Assembly: GCA_002869635.1 (NCBI GenBank)
Contig: PKUF01000033.1
Location: 1-33,776 of the forward strand
From: Desulfuromonas sp.
Lineage (GTDB): Bacteria > Desulfobacterota > Desulfuromonadia > Desulfuromonadales > BM515
DNA: 33,776 nucleotides
Direction of reading: 5' to 3'
Part shown: piece after piece, positions 1-8,389 of the stretch
Numbering within the stretch: the stretch's first letter is position 1
Layout of the letters: every line of letters begins with the position of its first letter
Notes under the pieces: generated by a model
Databases searched by the model: none
The model's input: the letters and a program-made list of their open reading frames with translations, nothing else
What the model was told of the DNA's origin: nothing
Position numbers and translations under genes: made by a program

Positions 1-1170
1 GCCCCACCCTCCCCAAGCGCGGAAGCGATAGGACACAACTTTTTCAAAAAAAACCACACCGGAAAGAAAAAGGCCAACAGAAGGCAAATACAACCGGTGT
101 TCATTCATTACATCAACGATGGGAATAAAAGAAGATTCCACGGAAATCGTCAAATAAAACCAAAATATTCCAAAACCAAAAATCAAGAAATGACCACTCT
201 TCCTAAGAATCCCCCTCGCAAAGGCGTATACTCCAGTTGCAAACACGCTCAGATGAAACAAAAAGTAAAGCACGGATACAAACAACTGAGATGAAGAGTA
301 AACGGGGTAATCGTGGTCAACATTGAGTTCAAAAGGAAAAAACAAAAGTTTAAAATAAGAAAAGACAACACCCAATTGGGTCATAAAGTAATCATAACGC
401 GACATCTCTGTGCCAGATCTCATTCCAATAGCTATACTGTCTAAGCTAAATGGCCCAGAAACATAGGTCAATGTCACCGTCGTTACTACTAAGAGAATCA
501 ACAAACATGCTCCGGCAAACTTTTTCCACCCCCAACCAAAAAAAGCAAACTCAACAAGAAAGACCATCAACGGAAGTATCGCTGAATTTTCCTTGCTTTT
601 GAAAGCCAGAGCAGCACAAAAAACGAATCCCGACAAAAGGATAAAAGACCTAATGCCAGAAGATTCCCTCGCTAAAAAATAAAGAAGGAGCGCAAGCATA
701 AAAAAAAGCGCAGAAACAACAGCATAACGTTGTGCAATATAGGATACAGCTTGAGATTGGACTGGATGAACAATAAAAAAAAGTGCTGTAAGGGAAGATA
801 TTATCTTCCCTTCAGCACTTAAATGGTATCCTGATTTACAGGTAGTAGAAATTATTTTTTTTACCAAAAAAAAACAAACAATCCCACTTGAGGCATGAAA
901 AAAAACATTCGTCAAATGGAACCAGAACGTATCACTACCTCCTAAAAACCAATTAACTGCAAACGTAAAATCTACAACTGCCCTATTTCTAAAAAACTGG
1001 ATATCAAAATCACGGACAATCGGATTTCCCACAATGACGACATTGTCATCGTAAAGGAAAGGACCATAAAGACTACTGGAATAAACAAGGACAGAAGAAA
1101 ATATGATCAGGACAATCGTCGTGCGCTGTCTAATTTCCCAAAAAACGTGAGGGGTCAATGAAGACATCAT
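1..1170 (-). CDS. Partial TMTC/PMT-like (GT-C) membrane glycosyltransferase, N-terminal part
   Basis: The reading frame is open for 390 codons from the ATG at 1170 to the left edge of the window, so the gene is cut by the edge, not broken. The translation is a multi-pass membrane protein: a first membrane segment at about residues 19-31, then the acidic loop FLYDDNVVIVGNPIV with the Asp-Asp pair typical of the first extracytoplasmic loop of GT-C enzymes. LFFIVHPVQSQAVSYIAQR, FKSKENSAILPL and DVMNEHRLYLPSVGLF are patterns I associate with bacterial TMTC/DUF1736-like proteins, which usually carry C-terminal TPR repeats (these would lie outside the window). Such proteins probably move sugars from polyprenyl carriers to proteins or glycans; the substrate is unknown. 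Alternative starts are ATG at 1170 or 1167; the ribosome site is weak (GGTGAA). The segment is AT-rich (a sampled line has about 38% G+C, against about 60% in polA), suggesting transfer or a different gene pool. Confidence 0.85.
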   Translation of the reverse strand, partial: MMSSLTPHVFWEIRQRTTIVLIIFSSVLVYSSSLYGPFLYDDNVVIVGNPIVRDFDIQFFRNRAVVDFTFAVNWFLGGSDTFWFHLTNVFFHASSGIVCFFLVKKIISTTCKSGYHLSAEGKIISSLTALFFIVHPVQSQAVSYIAQRYAVVSALFFMLALLLYFLARESSGIRSFILLSGFVFCAALAFKSKENSAILPLMVFLVEFAFFGWGWKKFAGACLLILLVVTTVTLTYVSGPFSLDSIAIGMRSGTEMSRYDYFMTQLGVVFSYFKLLFFPFELNVDHDYPVYSSSQLFVSVLYFLFHLSVFATGVYAFARGILRKSGHFLIFGFGIFWFYLTISVESSFIPIVDVMNEHRLYLPSVGLFLSGVVFFEKVVSYRFRAWGGWG

Positions 1171-1219
1171 TTCACCACGCAGTTACACTCGCTTATCACA
1201 GAAAAACACCGAAGCCTAA

Positions 1220-1367
1220 CAGGCTGTTGAAAAAGTCACAAAATTTAGACCTGGTCAAAAAAGTGGATCCTAAATTCCTCTCGTAGTGGGCGAAGCTTTT
1301 GTTTTAGGGGTAAGGCTCACCCTGAGAGGTTGAAAATGAAGGCCCAAAATAGTTTTTCAACAGCCTG
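1220..1367. mobile_element. MITE-like element with 15-bp perfect terminal inverted repeats
   Basis: The ends CAGGCTGTTGAAAAA (1220-1234) and its exact reverse complement (1353-1367) match at 15 of 15 positions. The 148-bp unit is flanked on both sides by CTAA (1216-1219 and 1368-1371), which looks like a 4-bp target-site duplication. No open frame for a transposase fits inside. A 4-bp duplication of pyrimidine-T-A-purine type is known for the IS5 group, so mobilisation in trans by such a transposase is possible, but the family is inferred. It lies between the AT-rich membrane gene and the hydroxyacid dehydrogenase gene. Confidence 0.65.
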
Positions 1368-1417
1368 CTAAGGACGACTCTGACTTGACTCTATTTTTCC
1401 CGCATCCCCTGAATGTT

Positions 1418-2284
1418 TTAGCGTCTCAGAGACTTAATCACAGCTGAAAAATCCTCCTCGCCCCGTCCGTCTTCAACAGCCTGCTCATAGACCTTGCAAA
1501 CCGCCTCGGCCGCTGGCAGATCAAGTCCCGACTTGTGTGCGGCTTCCTTAACCAGCAACAACCCTTCATAGACGTATTTAAGTGCAAGGTTACGGCTAAA
1601 ATCTCCGCGAGAAATCGAACGCCCCTTGGTGTTCATCAAAGGTGCAGAAACGCCCCCCGAATCGAGAACTTCGAGAATTTTATCGGCAGGGAAGCCGAGT
1701 TTTTCACCAAAGACGAGCCCCTCAGCTAACGCCTCCATCACATGTCCCTGCATCAGATTGACGACAAACTTCATCTTAGTTGCATCACCAACACCACCAA
1801 CATGAATGATATTGAGGCCAAAGAAAGAGAATGCTTCACGGCAACGGCTGACCAGTGTGGCATCACCGCCAGTGAGAATCGTGAGGAGTCCGTTGGCGGC
1901 ATGCTCCTTGGTTCCCCAAACCGGTGCATCAAGAAAGAGAACCCGTCGGCGCACCGCCTCTTCAGCCAACTCCATCGTTGCTTCAAGCGAATGGGTGCCC
2001 ATATCAACAAGGATTGTTCCGGGATCAAGCCCTTGCATGAAACCATTGTCCCCTTTAAGGGCCGCCTGCATCTCTTCGGCCTCGGGCAAAACAACGATCA
2101 CCAGATCTTGCCCTTTTGCTGCCGCAGCAGGCGTCGCTGCCGCAGTCGCTCCCGCAGCGGCCAGGTCAGTCACCTCACGCTCCTGACTGTCAAAGACTGT
2201 CAGTGCATAGTTCCCCTTCAGCAGATTGAGGGCCATATGTCTGCCGACCGTTCCTAATCCAATAAAACCGATATTCTTGACCAT
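1418..2284 (-). CDS. GLYR1-like beta-hydroxyacid dehydrogenase (HIBADH/6PGDH superfamily)
   Basis: This 288-residue NAD(P)-dependent reductase belongs to the 3-hydroxyisobutyrate dehydrogenase superfamily. The N-terminal Rossmann fold opens with GFIGLGTVG (G9, G11, G14). The substrate loop is APVWGTKEHA at about 120-129, closer to the APVSGxKxxA form of glyoxylate/succinic semialdehyde reductases (GLYR1 type) than to the PVSGG form of HIBADH. The catalytic lysine is K170 in GDATKMKFVVN, followed by the all-helical C-terminal domain. Likely role: reducing a small aldehyde such as glyoxylate or succinic semialdehyde; the exact substrate is inference. The start at 2284 is preferred over the upstream in-frame codon at 2329 because GGAGG lies 6 bases ahead and the Rossmann strand begins there. 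It is divergent from the membrane gene at 2477. Confidence 0.85.
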   Translation of the reverse strand: MVKNIGFIGLGTVGRHMALNLLKGNYALTVFDSQEREVTDLAAAGATAAATPAAAAKGQDLVIVVLPEAEEMQAALKGDNGFMQGLDPGTILVDMGTHSLEATMELAEEAVRRRVLFLDAPVWGTKEHAANGLLTILTGGDATLVSRCREAFSFFGLNIIHVGGVGDATKMKFVVNLMQGHVMEALAEGLVFGEKLGFPADKILEVLDSGGVSAPLMNTKGRSISRGDFSRNLALKYVYEGLLLVKEAAHKSGLDLPAAEAVCKVYEQAVEDGRGEEDFSAVIKSLRR

Positions 2285-2338
2285 GATTGCCTCCAGAATG
2301 AAAAGGTTTAGGCCTCCCCTGAACGTCACACATCCCTT

Positions 2339-2367
2339 ATACTATCGGCAAGAATCGCAAAAAACAA
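2339..2367 (-). promoter_or_regulatory. Possible sigma-70 promoter for the hydroxyacid dehydrogenase
   Basis: On the minus strand TTGTTT (2362-2367) and TAGTAT (2339-2344) are separated by 17 bases. Matches to the consensus are 3/6 and 4/6, so this is only a candidate. It is upstream of the start at 2284 and within the divergent intergenic region. Confidence 0.3.
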
Positions 2368-2402
2368 CCTCTACGCGCAGAGCATAGGACCGCGAGAACT
2401 CC

Positions 2403-2431
2403 TTGACTTCCTGCCGTTTGGCAAGTAGGAA
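2403..2431 (+). promoter_or_regulatory. Possible sigma-70 promoter for the membrane protein gene
   Basis: TTGACT (2403-2408, 5/6 match) is followed after 17 bases by TAGGAA (2426-2431, only 3/6). It lies 46 bases ahead of the start at 2477. A short TGCC/GGCA inverted repeat falls in the spacer. Confidence 0.3.
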
Positions 2432-2476
2432 AGGGGCATACCCCCACAACCCCTCTTCGGGAGTCAATACAGCAGC

Positions 2477-4120
2477 ATGAATCCTAGAACTCTCTCTTTC
2501 CCTCTCACCATCTCATTATTTTTTTCAGCATGGGTCTTTATGATTACCCTACGCTTGATCTATCAATTTGACTACTGGACCCACCTTGCCATGGGGCAAA
2601 CATTTTTCTCAATGGGGCGCGATTTTTTTCTCAGTCCCAATGAGCTCTTTGCAGGCCGGGCAATCACCTGGCCTTTCCAGGTTCTCGTCTACGGAGTTGA
2701 AACCTTATTTTCTCACACTGGTGTCTCTATACTGGTCGCGTCTCTTGCAACTTTTGCCTTTATCCCTTTGCTCTTGCGAGGGGTCTGTCGCCATAACAGT
2801 GCGGGTTCTCTTCTTTTTATCCTGACCTTGATCGGCGTGGTCTTAAGCTCACGCTTTCGTTTTATTGCCCGGCCCGAACTTCTTGCCTACATCCTGTTCA
2901 CAACCGCCATGGCCCTTGCCTGTCATTGGGCTGACAAACCCAAAACCCGAACCCTCTTAGGCATTGCCGCCCTCCTTCTCATCTGGAAACCGCTGCACCC
3001 GACTCTCTACATCGGAGGGCCGCTGATCATCGCTTTTCTGGCAAGTTCACCACAGAAACCAGGTTTCTGGCGCACACAATTTCGCTCCCCCCCCTTTTTA
3101 TTAATCCTTGTCCCATTAATCGGGGTCTTACTGCTTTATTCGGGGCGTTTTGCTAACTATGTCTTCACTTTACTGGAACAGGGAAATGTTCTAACCGGGG
3201 TCGTCGAAATGAGACCATCCTGGCACTTCCCCATGCTCTTCTGGCCCTTTCTCATCACCACGGCACTTGCCTTCGCTCTTGCTCTTGCGCCCCGTGAAGG
3301 GCGCATCCAACGGGCCACATTGATTACAATTGCGCTACTCCCCGGTCTTTTGGCTGTGCGCAACATCCCTCTTTCGCTTCTTTTTGTCTCCTTTATGGCG
3401 GCAGAAGGGGTCCGTCGAACAACTCTCAACCTTACACGTCCGAAGTATTTGCCTTTATTGACTGGAGGGCTCCTCGTACTTGCCCTTTTGCTGGGAGGGC
3501 GGGAACTAAGAATGGTCGACCCCCCTTTCGGCACCGGCGTCCAGTGGGATTGGTTTCCTAAAGAATCATCCGAATTTGTCGCTCGGAACCATCTTACAGG
3601 ACCACTATTCAACAATTGGGACTGGGGGGGATATCTTCTCTGGAGCTTAGAAGGGGCCCCAAAACCCTTTCTTGACGGCCGCTTCAATGGCAGCAAAGAG
3701 AAACTTGCCGACTACGACCGTATTTTTGCCGGAGATCAGCACGAGCCGCTGTTGAACAAATACGAGATCGAAACCATTCTCATCCGTCCTCTCTATCTCG
3801 ACAGCGGACGGACATTCCCCTTGGTGACCCGCCTTCTTTTTAGTCGCCATTGGAGGCTGGTCGATGCCCAAGACGCCTTGGTTTTTGTCCGTAAAGACCT
3901 CTTCCCCGAACTGAAGACACTCCCTCTGGCCGAGGGCTGGAGGTTGATTATCCGACAAGCTGAGGCGTTAAAAAGGAACGATCCACGCTTCGAACACCCT
4001 CACCTTGACTTCACCCGGGGACTTGCCTATATGGCCGTGGGCGAGTACACCTTGGCCCAAAACGCCTTTCAAAAAGGGAAAGAAGAATTCCCGGAAATCG
4101 CGAAGCAGTATTCCCACTGA
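2477..4120 (+). CDS. Multi-pass membrane protein, GT-C-like, unknown function
   Basis: The 547-residue protein has an N-terminal membrane segment (about residues 10-27), then FDYWTHLAMGQTFFSMGRDF. This resembles the D-x-W-x-H-L-x-x-G loop seen in a large family of uncharacterised polytopic proteins with a GT-C glycosyltransferase-like plan. About nine or ten further hydrophobic segments run to about residue 340. A soluble C-terminal part follows, with NNWDWGGYLLWS and PFLDGRFN near residues 374-400, also recurrent in that family, and a TPR-like end (about 510-545). I do not assign a substrate. It is the only plus-strand gene in the window and converges on polA with seven bases between stop codons. 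The ribosome site is poor: GGGAG is 13 bases from the ATG. Together with the partial gene at the left edge it suggests envelope-glycan work, but this is inference. Confidence 0.8.
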   Translation: MNPRTLSFPLTISLFFSAWVFMITLRLIYQFDYWTHLAMGQTFFSMGRDFFLSPNELFAGRAITWPFQVLVYGVETLFSHTGVSILVASLATFAFIPLLLRGVCRHNSAGSLLFILTLIGVVLSSRFRFIARPELLAYILFTTAMALACHWADKPKTRTLLGIAALLLIWKPLHPTLYIGGPLIIAFLASSPQKPGFWRTQFRSPPFLLILVPLIGVLLLYSGRFANYVFTLLEQGNVLTGVVEMRPSWHFPMLFWPFLITTALAFALALAPREGRIQRATLITIALLPGLLAVRNIPLSLLFVSFMAAEGVRRTTLNLTRPKYLPLLTGGLLVLALLLGGRELRMVDPPFGTGVQWDWFPKESSEFVARNHLTGPLFNNWDWGGYLLWSLEGAPKPFLDGRFNGSKEKLADYDRIFAGDQHEPLLNKYEIETILIRPLYLDSGRTFPLVTRLLFSRHWRLVDAQDALVFVRKDLFPELKTLPLAEGWRLIIRQAEALKRNDPRFEHPHLDFTRGLAYMAVGEYTLAQNAFQKGKEEFPEIAKQYSH

Positions 4121-4127
4121 CCCTTCA

Positions 4128-6797
4128 TCAATGCGCCTGCCGCCAGTTGCTGCCGACACCGATATCGACCAGCAACGGCACCGAGAGGGGGAGCGCCCCT
4201 TCCATCTCCTGTTGCACTAAGCGCCGTAACGCCTCCAACTCCGGTTGTGGCACATCGAAAACAAGTTCGTCGTGCACCTGCAACACCATCCGGCTTTTGT
4301 GCCCTTCCTCAACGAGACGACGGTGGATACGGAGCATGGCGAGTTTGATGATATCGGCAGCAGAGCCCTGAATCGGGTAGTTGATGGCATTGCGCTCGGC
4401 GTAGGCACGGATGGCACCATTACGACTGGTGATCTCCGGCACGGCGCAGCGCCGCCCGAGCAGGGTGGTGACATACTGATGGGTACGGGCCTCTTCTTTC
4501 TTACTCTCCATAAAGACTTTAATACCGGGATAGCGGGCGAAGTAGTTGTCAATAAACCCTTGCGCCTCACGAGTTGAGATTCCCAAGTCCTTGCCGAGGC
4601 TGAAAGCCCCCATGCCGTAAATCACCCCAAAGTTAATGGTCTTGGCCTGGCGCCGCATCTCGGGGGTGACGAGCTCGGGGAAAACTCCGAAAATCTCACT
4701 GGCGGTACGACGATGGATATCTTCGCCTTGGGCGAAGCTCTCCTTGAGCACCTGCTCGTCGGCCATATGGGCGAGGATACGCAGTTCGATCTGTGAATAG
4801 TCGGCAGCGAGAAGGACGTTCCCCTCTCCAGGGATAAAGGCCTCACGGATGCGGCTCCCCTCTTCGCTACGAATCGGGATATTCTGCAGGTTGGGGTCGC
4901 TTGAGGAGAGGCGGCCGGTCGCGGTCACTGTCTGGTTGAAACTGGTATGGACCCGTCCGGTTTCAGGGTTAACCAGCTTCGGCAGGGCGTCAGTGTAGGT
5001 CCCCTTGAGTTTGGCCAGAGAGCGAAAATCGAGGATCCGGGCAGCGATGGGATGCTCTTCGGCAAGCTTGCTTAGCACCTCGACATTCGTCGACCAGCCG
5101 GTTTTGGTCTTCTTACCGCGGGGCAGGCCGAGTTTTTCAAAGAGGATTTCACCGAGCTGTTTGGGCGAAGCGATATTGAAGGGGATCCCGGCAATACCGT
5201 GAATCTCCTTCTCCAGCGCCACCAATTTTTCATTCATCTGCGCAGAGAGGCGATCAAGCAGGGCGGTGTCGAGCCGCATGCCGGCCCATTCCATATCGGC
5301 AAGAACCTCGACCAGCGGCATTTCGAGTTCAGCAAAGAGGCGTCTCTGCTCGGCCTCATCGAGTTTCGGGTCGAGAATCTGGGCTAAGCGCAGAGTGATA
5401 TCGGCGTCCTCAGCCGCGTAGGTGATCGCCTTCTCGACCTCGACCTCATCAAAGCCGATCTGTTTTTTACCGCTGCCGGTCACCTCGCTGTAGCTGATCG
5501 TCTTATGCCCAAGCAGCTCGCTTGCCATGGTGTCCATCCCGTGACTTTTAGCGGCGGGATTGGCGAGGTAAGAAGCGATCATGGTATCGAAATCTGCCCC
5601 TGCGACAGCCACTCCGGCCCGGCGTAGCACCAGCAGGTCGTACTTGAGATTCTGGGCGATCTTGCTCTGTTGCGGATCTTCAAGAAGTGGGCGTAACCGC
5701 TCAAGCACTGTCGCGGTCGCAAGCTGTTCCGGCGCGCCGAGATAGCGATGGGTCAACGGGATGTACCACCCCTCTCCCTCCTTGACGGCAAACGAGAGAC
5801 CAACGAGATCGGCGCGAACGGCGTCGAGGCTGGTGGTCTCGGTGTCAAAGGCGAAGCGCTCAGCCTGTTCCAGGGTCACAATGAGGGCATCAAGCCCCTC
5901 GCGATCGAGAACCCCACGATACCCTTCGCCACTGCTGCGGCTCTCGACGGTGAACTCCTGCACCAGCTTGTGAAATTCGCATTCTTTAAAGAGCGCAGTC
6001 AGAGCGCCACGGTCCGGCTCACTCAACGGAAACTGCTCCGCCTCAATCTCGAGAGGAACGTCATCGACGAGGGTGACCAGCCGTTTGGAGAGACGGGCCT
6101 GCGCGCCGAACTCGCGTAATTTCTCCTGCATCTTCCCTTTGACTTCATCGACCCGGACAAGGAGCTCTTCCACCGAACCGAACTGGCGGATCAACTTGAC
6201 CGCGGTCTTCTCGCCGATCCCCGGCACCCCGGGAACATTGTCGGAGCTGTCGCCAGCGAGAGCCTGAACCTCGACCACCTTGTCGGGGCTACCACCGAAA
6301 CGCTCAGCAACCTCGGCCAGCCCCGAGCGAACATCTTTCATGGTGTCGAGCAAAGTCACTCGCTCATCGACAATCTGCATCAAATCCTTGTCGCCGGTCA
6401 CCACTGTCACCTCGATGCCCTGCGCCGAAAAACGTTTGGCGAGGGTGGCAATGATGTCATCCGCCTCAAACCCCTCCTTTTCGATCGCCGGCATTTTAAA
6501 GGCCCGCACCACTTCTTTGATCAAGGGGATCTGGGGCACAAGATCTTCCGGCATTTTGGCACGGTTCGCTTTGTATTCTGGGTAGATATCCTTGCGGAAG
6601 GTCGGCCCTTTGGCATCGAAAATCACCGCCAGCTGATCGGGGGCATGCTCGCGTACCACCTTGAGTAGCATGTTGGTAAAACCGAAGATGGCGTTTGTGG
6701 CGAATCCTTTGGAGTTGGAAAGGTGACGAATGGCAAAGTAGGCCCGGTAAATATAGCTTGAGCCATCGATAAGATAGAGTCGTTGTGCGCTCGGCAT
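4128..6797 (-). CDS. polA: DNA polymerase I
   Basis: The 889-residue enzyme fills gaps and removes RNA primers in replication and repair. The 5' nuclease domain (about 1-285) shows YLIDGSSYIYRAY, EADDIIATLA, VTGDKDLMQ and GDSSDNVPGVPGIG. The proofreading 3'-5' exonuclease domain is intact: DTET with D318 and E320, QNLKYDLLVL, and YAAEDADITL. The polymerase domain has TGRLSSSDPNLQNIP, motif A with D666 (AADYSQIELR), motif B RRQAKTINFGVIYG and motif C VHDE with D843. The 177-residue spacing of the two catalytic aspartates equals that between D705 and D882 in the E. coli enzyme. The start at 6797 is chosen because AAGGGGG precedes it and the next in-frame start upstream (6845) adds a non-family tail. 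Convergent neighbour on the left, phoU terminator upstream. Confidence 0.97.
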   Translation of the reverse strand: MPSAQRLYLIDGSSYIYRAYFAIRHLSNSKGFATNAIFGFTNMLLKVVREHAPDQLAVIFDAKGPTFRKDIYPEYKANRAKMPEDLVPQIPLIKEVVRAFKMPAIEKEGFEADDIIATLAKRFSAQGIEVTVVTGDKDLMQIVDERVTLLDTMKDVRSGLAEVAERFGGSPDKVVEVQALAGDSSDNVPGVPGIGEKTAVKLIRQFGSVEELLVRVDEVKGKMQEKLREFGAQARLSKRLVTLVDDVPLEIEAEQFPLSEPDRGALTALFKECEFHKLVQEFTVESRSSGEGYRGVLDREGLDALIVTLEQAERFAFDTETTSLDAVRADLVGLSFAVKEGEGWYIPLTHRYLGAPEQLATATVLERLRPLLEDPQQSKIAQNLKYDLLVLRRAGVAVAGADFDTMIASYLANPAAKSHGMDTMASELLGHKTISYSEVTGSGKKQIGFDEVEVEKAITYAAEDADITLRLAQILDPKLDEAEQRRLFAELEMPLVEVLADMEWAGMRLDTALLDRLSAQMNEKLVALEKEIHGIAGIPFNIASPKQLGEILFEKLGLPRGKKTKTGWSTNVEVLSKLAEEHPIAARILDFRSLAKLKGTYTDALPKLVNPETGRVHTSFNQTVTATGRLSSSDPNLQNIPIRSEEGSRIREAFIPGEGNVLLAADYSQIELRILAHMADEQVLKESFAQGEDIHRRTASEIFGVFPELVTPEMRRQAKTINFGVIYGMGAFSLGKDLGISTREAQGFIDNYFARYPGIKVFMESKKEEARTHQYVTTLLGRRCAVPEITSRNGAIRAYAERNAINYPIQGSAADIIKLAMLRIHRRLVEEGHKSRMVLQVHDELVFDVPQPELEALRRLVQQEMEGALPLSVPLLVDIGVGSNWRQAH

Positions 6798-6860
6798 GCA
6801 GCCCCCTTGACGAGGTAAAAGATGAAAAGGGGGACATTGTGCCACAGAGTAGCGACGGCG

Positions 6861-6907
6861 AAAAGAAAAACGGCCCCGGCAGCGTCTTAACGCCGCCGAG
6901 GCCGTTT
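6861..6907 (-). terminator. Intrinsic terminator after phoU
   Basis: On the minus strand an 18-bp stem (two G-U pairs, no gaps, loop TAAG) at 6868-6907 runs into TTTTTCTTTT. It closes the pst-phoU transcript and separates it from polA 64 bases further on. Confidence 0.9.
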
Positions 6908-6929
6908 CAGGGGTAAAACGAGGCAGGGA

Positions 6930-7583
6930 TCAAACGGTATGACGGACAATCTCCCCTTCGATCATGTAGAGAACATCCTCAGCGATGTTGGTGGCGAGAT
7001 CTGCGATCCGCTCCAGATGGCGTGAGACCGAAAGATACTGCACCAACGCATCGAGGCGCTCAGCATGCTGGCGGATCTGGGTCTTGACCAGTGTGTAGGT
7101 GAGCTTGTGCTGGGCATCGACCTCATCATCAAGAGCACAGACCTGCAGAGCGGTCTCACGATCAAGCCGCACCAGAGCATCAAGACTTTTCTCGAGCATC
7201 ACCTCGACCTTACGCCCCATGGAGGCGATATCGAACGGAGCAGGGATGCGACCAACCTCGGCAAGCCCGCGGGTCCGCTCTGCAACGTTGACCGCAAGAT
7301 CGGCAATCCGCTCTAGGTCGTTGTTGATCTTAAGAACCACGATGATGAAGCGCAAATCCGCGGCGACTGGCTGGTGCAACGCGAGGATTTTCAGACACTC
7401 TTCTTCAAGGTCGACCTCAAGGGCGTCAATCGTTTCATCCCCGGCCACCACCTCTTCAGCAAGGGCAATGTCCCCTTCGACCAGGGAACGAACCCCTTTT
7501 TGAACCGTCTCCTCGACTGTTGAGGCGAGAGAAAGAATTCTCTGTTTGAGCCCTTCAAGCTCATGTTGAAGATGTATTGTCAT
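6930..7583 (-). CDS. phoU: Phosphate-specific transport accessory regulator PhoU
   Basis: The 217-residue, all-helical protein shows the two related three-helix halves of PhoU. The twin signatures are NDLERIADLAVNVAE (first half) and RHLERIADLATNIAED (second half), whose acidic residues bind metal ions in the family. PhoU links the Pst transporter to the PhoR kinase and keeps the Pho response off when phosphate is plentiful. A strong AGGAGG lies four bases ahead of the ATG, and the gene begins eight bases after pstB. It is the last gene of the pst operon, just before a strong terminator. Confidence 0.96.
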   Translation of the reverse strand: MTIHLQHELEGLKQRILSLASTVEETVQKGVRSLVEGDIALAEEVVAGDETIDALEVDLEEECLKILALHQPVAADLRFIIVVLKINNDLERIADLAVNVAERTRGLAEVGRIPAPFDIASMGRKVEVMLEKSLDALVRLDRETALQVCALDDEVDAQHKLTYTLVKTQIRQHAERLDALVQYLSVSRHLERIADLATNIAEDVLYMIEGEIVRHTV

Positions 7584-7591
7584 AGTCCCTC

Positions 7592-8374
7592 CTAACCGAA
7601 CCGGCCGGTAATGTAATCTTCGGTCTGACGATGTTGCGGCTTCATAAAGAGTTTGCTGGTCGCTCCGAATTCGATCAACACCCCTTCATAGAGAAATGCG
7701 GTGTAATCAGAGACCCGCGCCGCCTGCTGCATGTTATGGGTAACGATGATGATCGTGTAGTCCTGTCGCAACTCGCCGATCAGCTCCTCGACCCGCGCCG
7801 TCGATTTGGGGTCGAGGGCGCTGCACGGCTCATCCATAAGGATCACTTCGGGATTCACCGCGATGGCCCGGGCGATACAGAGCCTTTGCTGCTGACCACC
7901 AGAAAGGCCGAGGGCCGATTGCTGCAAACGGTCCTTCACTTCATCCCAGAGGGCCGCCCCCTTAAGACTCTTCTCCACGGTCTCATCAAGGAGTGCCTTG
8001 TCTTTGACTCCGGCAATCCGCAGACCATAAATGACATTTTCATAGATTGATTTGGGAAACGGATTCGACTTCTGAAAGACCATCCCGACCTGCCGCCGCA
8101 GTTCGATGACATCGGTGCCGCGCGCATAGATGTTGGCACCATTGAGCAGCACCTCACCGTCGACCCGGATATTGTCGATCAGGTCGTTCATCCGGTTGAA
8201 ACAGCGCAGCAAGGTACTTTTGCCGCAGCCCGAAGGACCGATGAGCGCCGTCACCTGCTTGCGCGGAAAACGGAGGCTGACATCAAAGAGGGATTGAGAC
8301 TCCCCATAGTAAAAATCGAGGTTGGCGACCTCAAGAACCGGATCGACAATCGTCTGAGTTAAATCGGTAGACAT
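7592..8374 (-). CDS. pstB: Phosphate ABC transporter ATP-binding protein PstB
   Basis: The 260-residue ATPase powers high-affinity phosphate import from the inner face of the membrane. Walker A is GPSGCGKST (46-54) followed by the PstB-typical CFNRMNDL. The Q-loop is [10 protein letters not shown], the ABC signature LSGGQQQRL, and Walker [13 protein letters not shown]; the switch histidine is in [10 protein letters not shown]. Length matches the family (about 250-260). The gene follows pstA after 15 bases and precedes phoU by eight. The ribosome site (AGAGAG) is modest. Apart from a C-terminal tail ending TGRFG, nothing is unusual. Confidence 0.97.
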   Translation of the reverse strand: MSTDLTQTIVDPVLEVANLDFYYGESQSLFDVSLRFPRKQVTALIGPSGCGKSTLLRCFNRMNDLIDNIRVDGEVLLNGANIYARGTDVIELRRQVGMVFQKSNPFPKSIYENVIYGLRIAGVKDKALLDETVEKSLKGAALWDEVKDRLQQSALGLSGGQQQRLCIARAIAVNPEVILMDEPCSALDPKSTARVEELIGELRQDYTIIIVTHNMQQAARVSDYTAFLYEGVLIEFGATSKLFMKPQHRQTEDYITGRFG

Positions 8375-8389
8375 AAAGCGTATCTCTCT

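Noticed and set aside
97-294. A 65-codon plus-strand frame in the left region
   Set aside because: It lies antisense to the 390-codon membrane-protein frame, has a low-complexity, Lys/Arg-rich product and no ribosome site; the minus-strand frame explains the region.
1217-1370. A 20-bp imperfect inverted repeat reading (18 of 20 matches) of the MITE-like ends
   Set aside because: The tighter 15-bp perfect ends with CTAA on both sides explain the extra matched bases as part of the target duplication.
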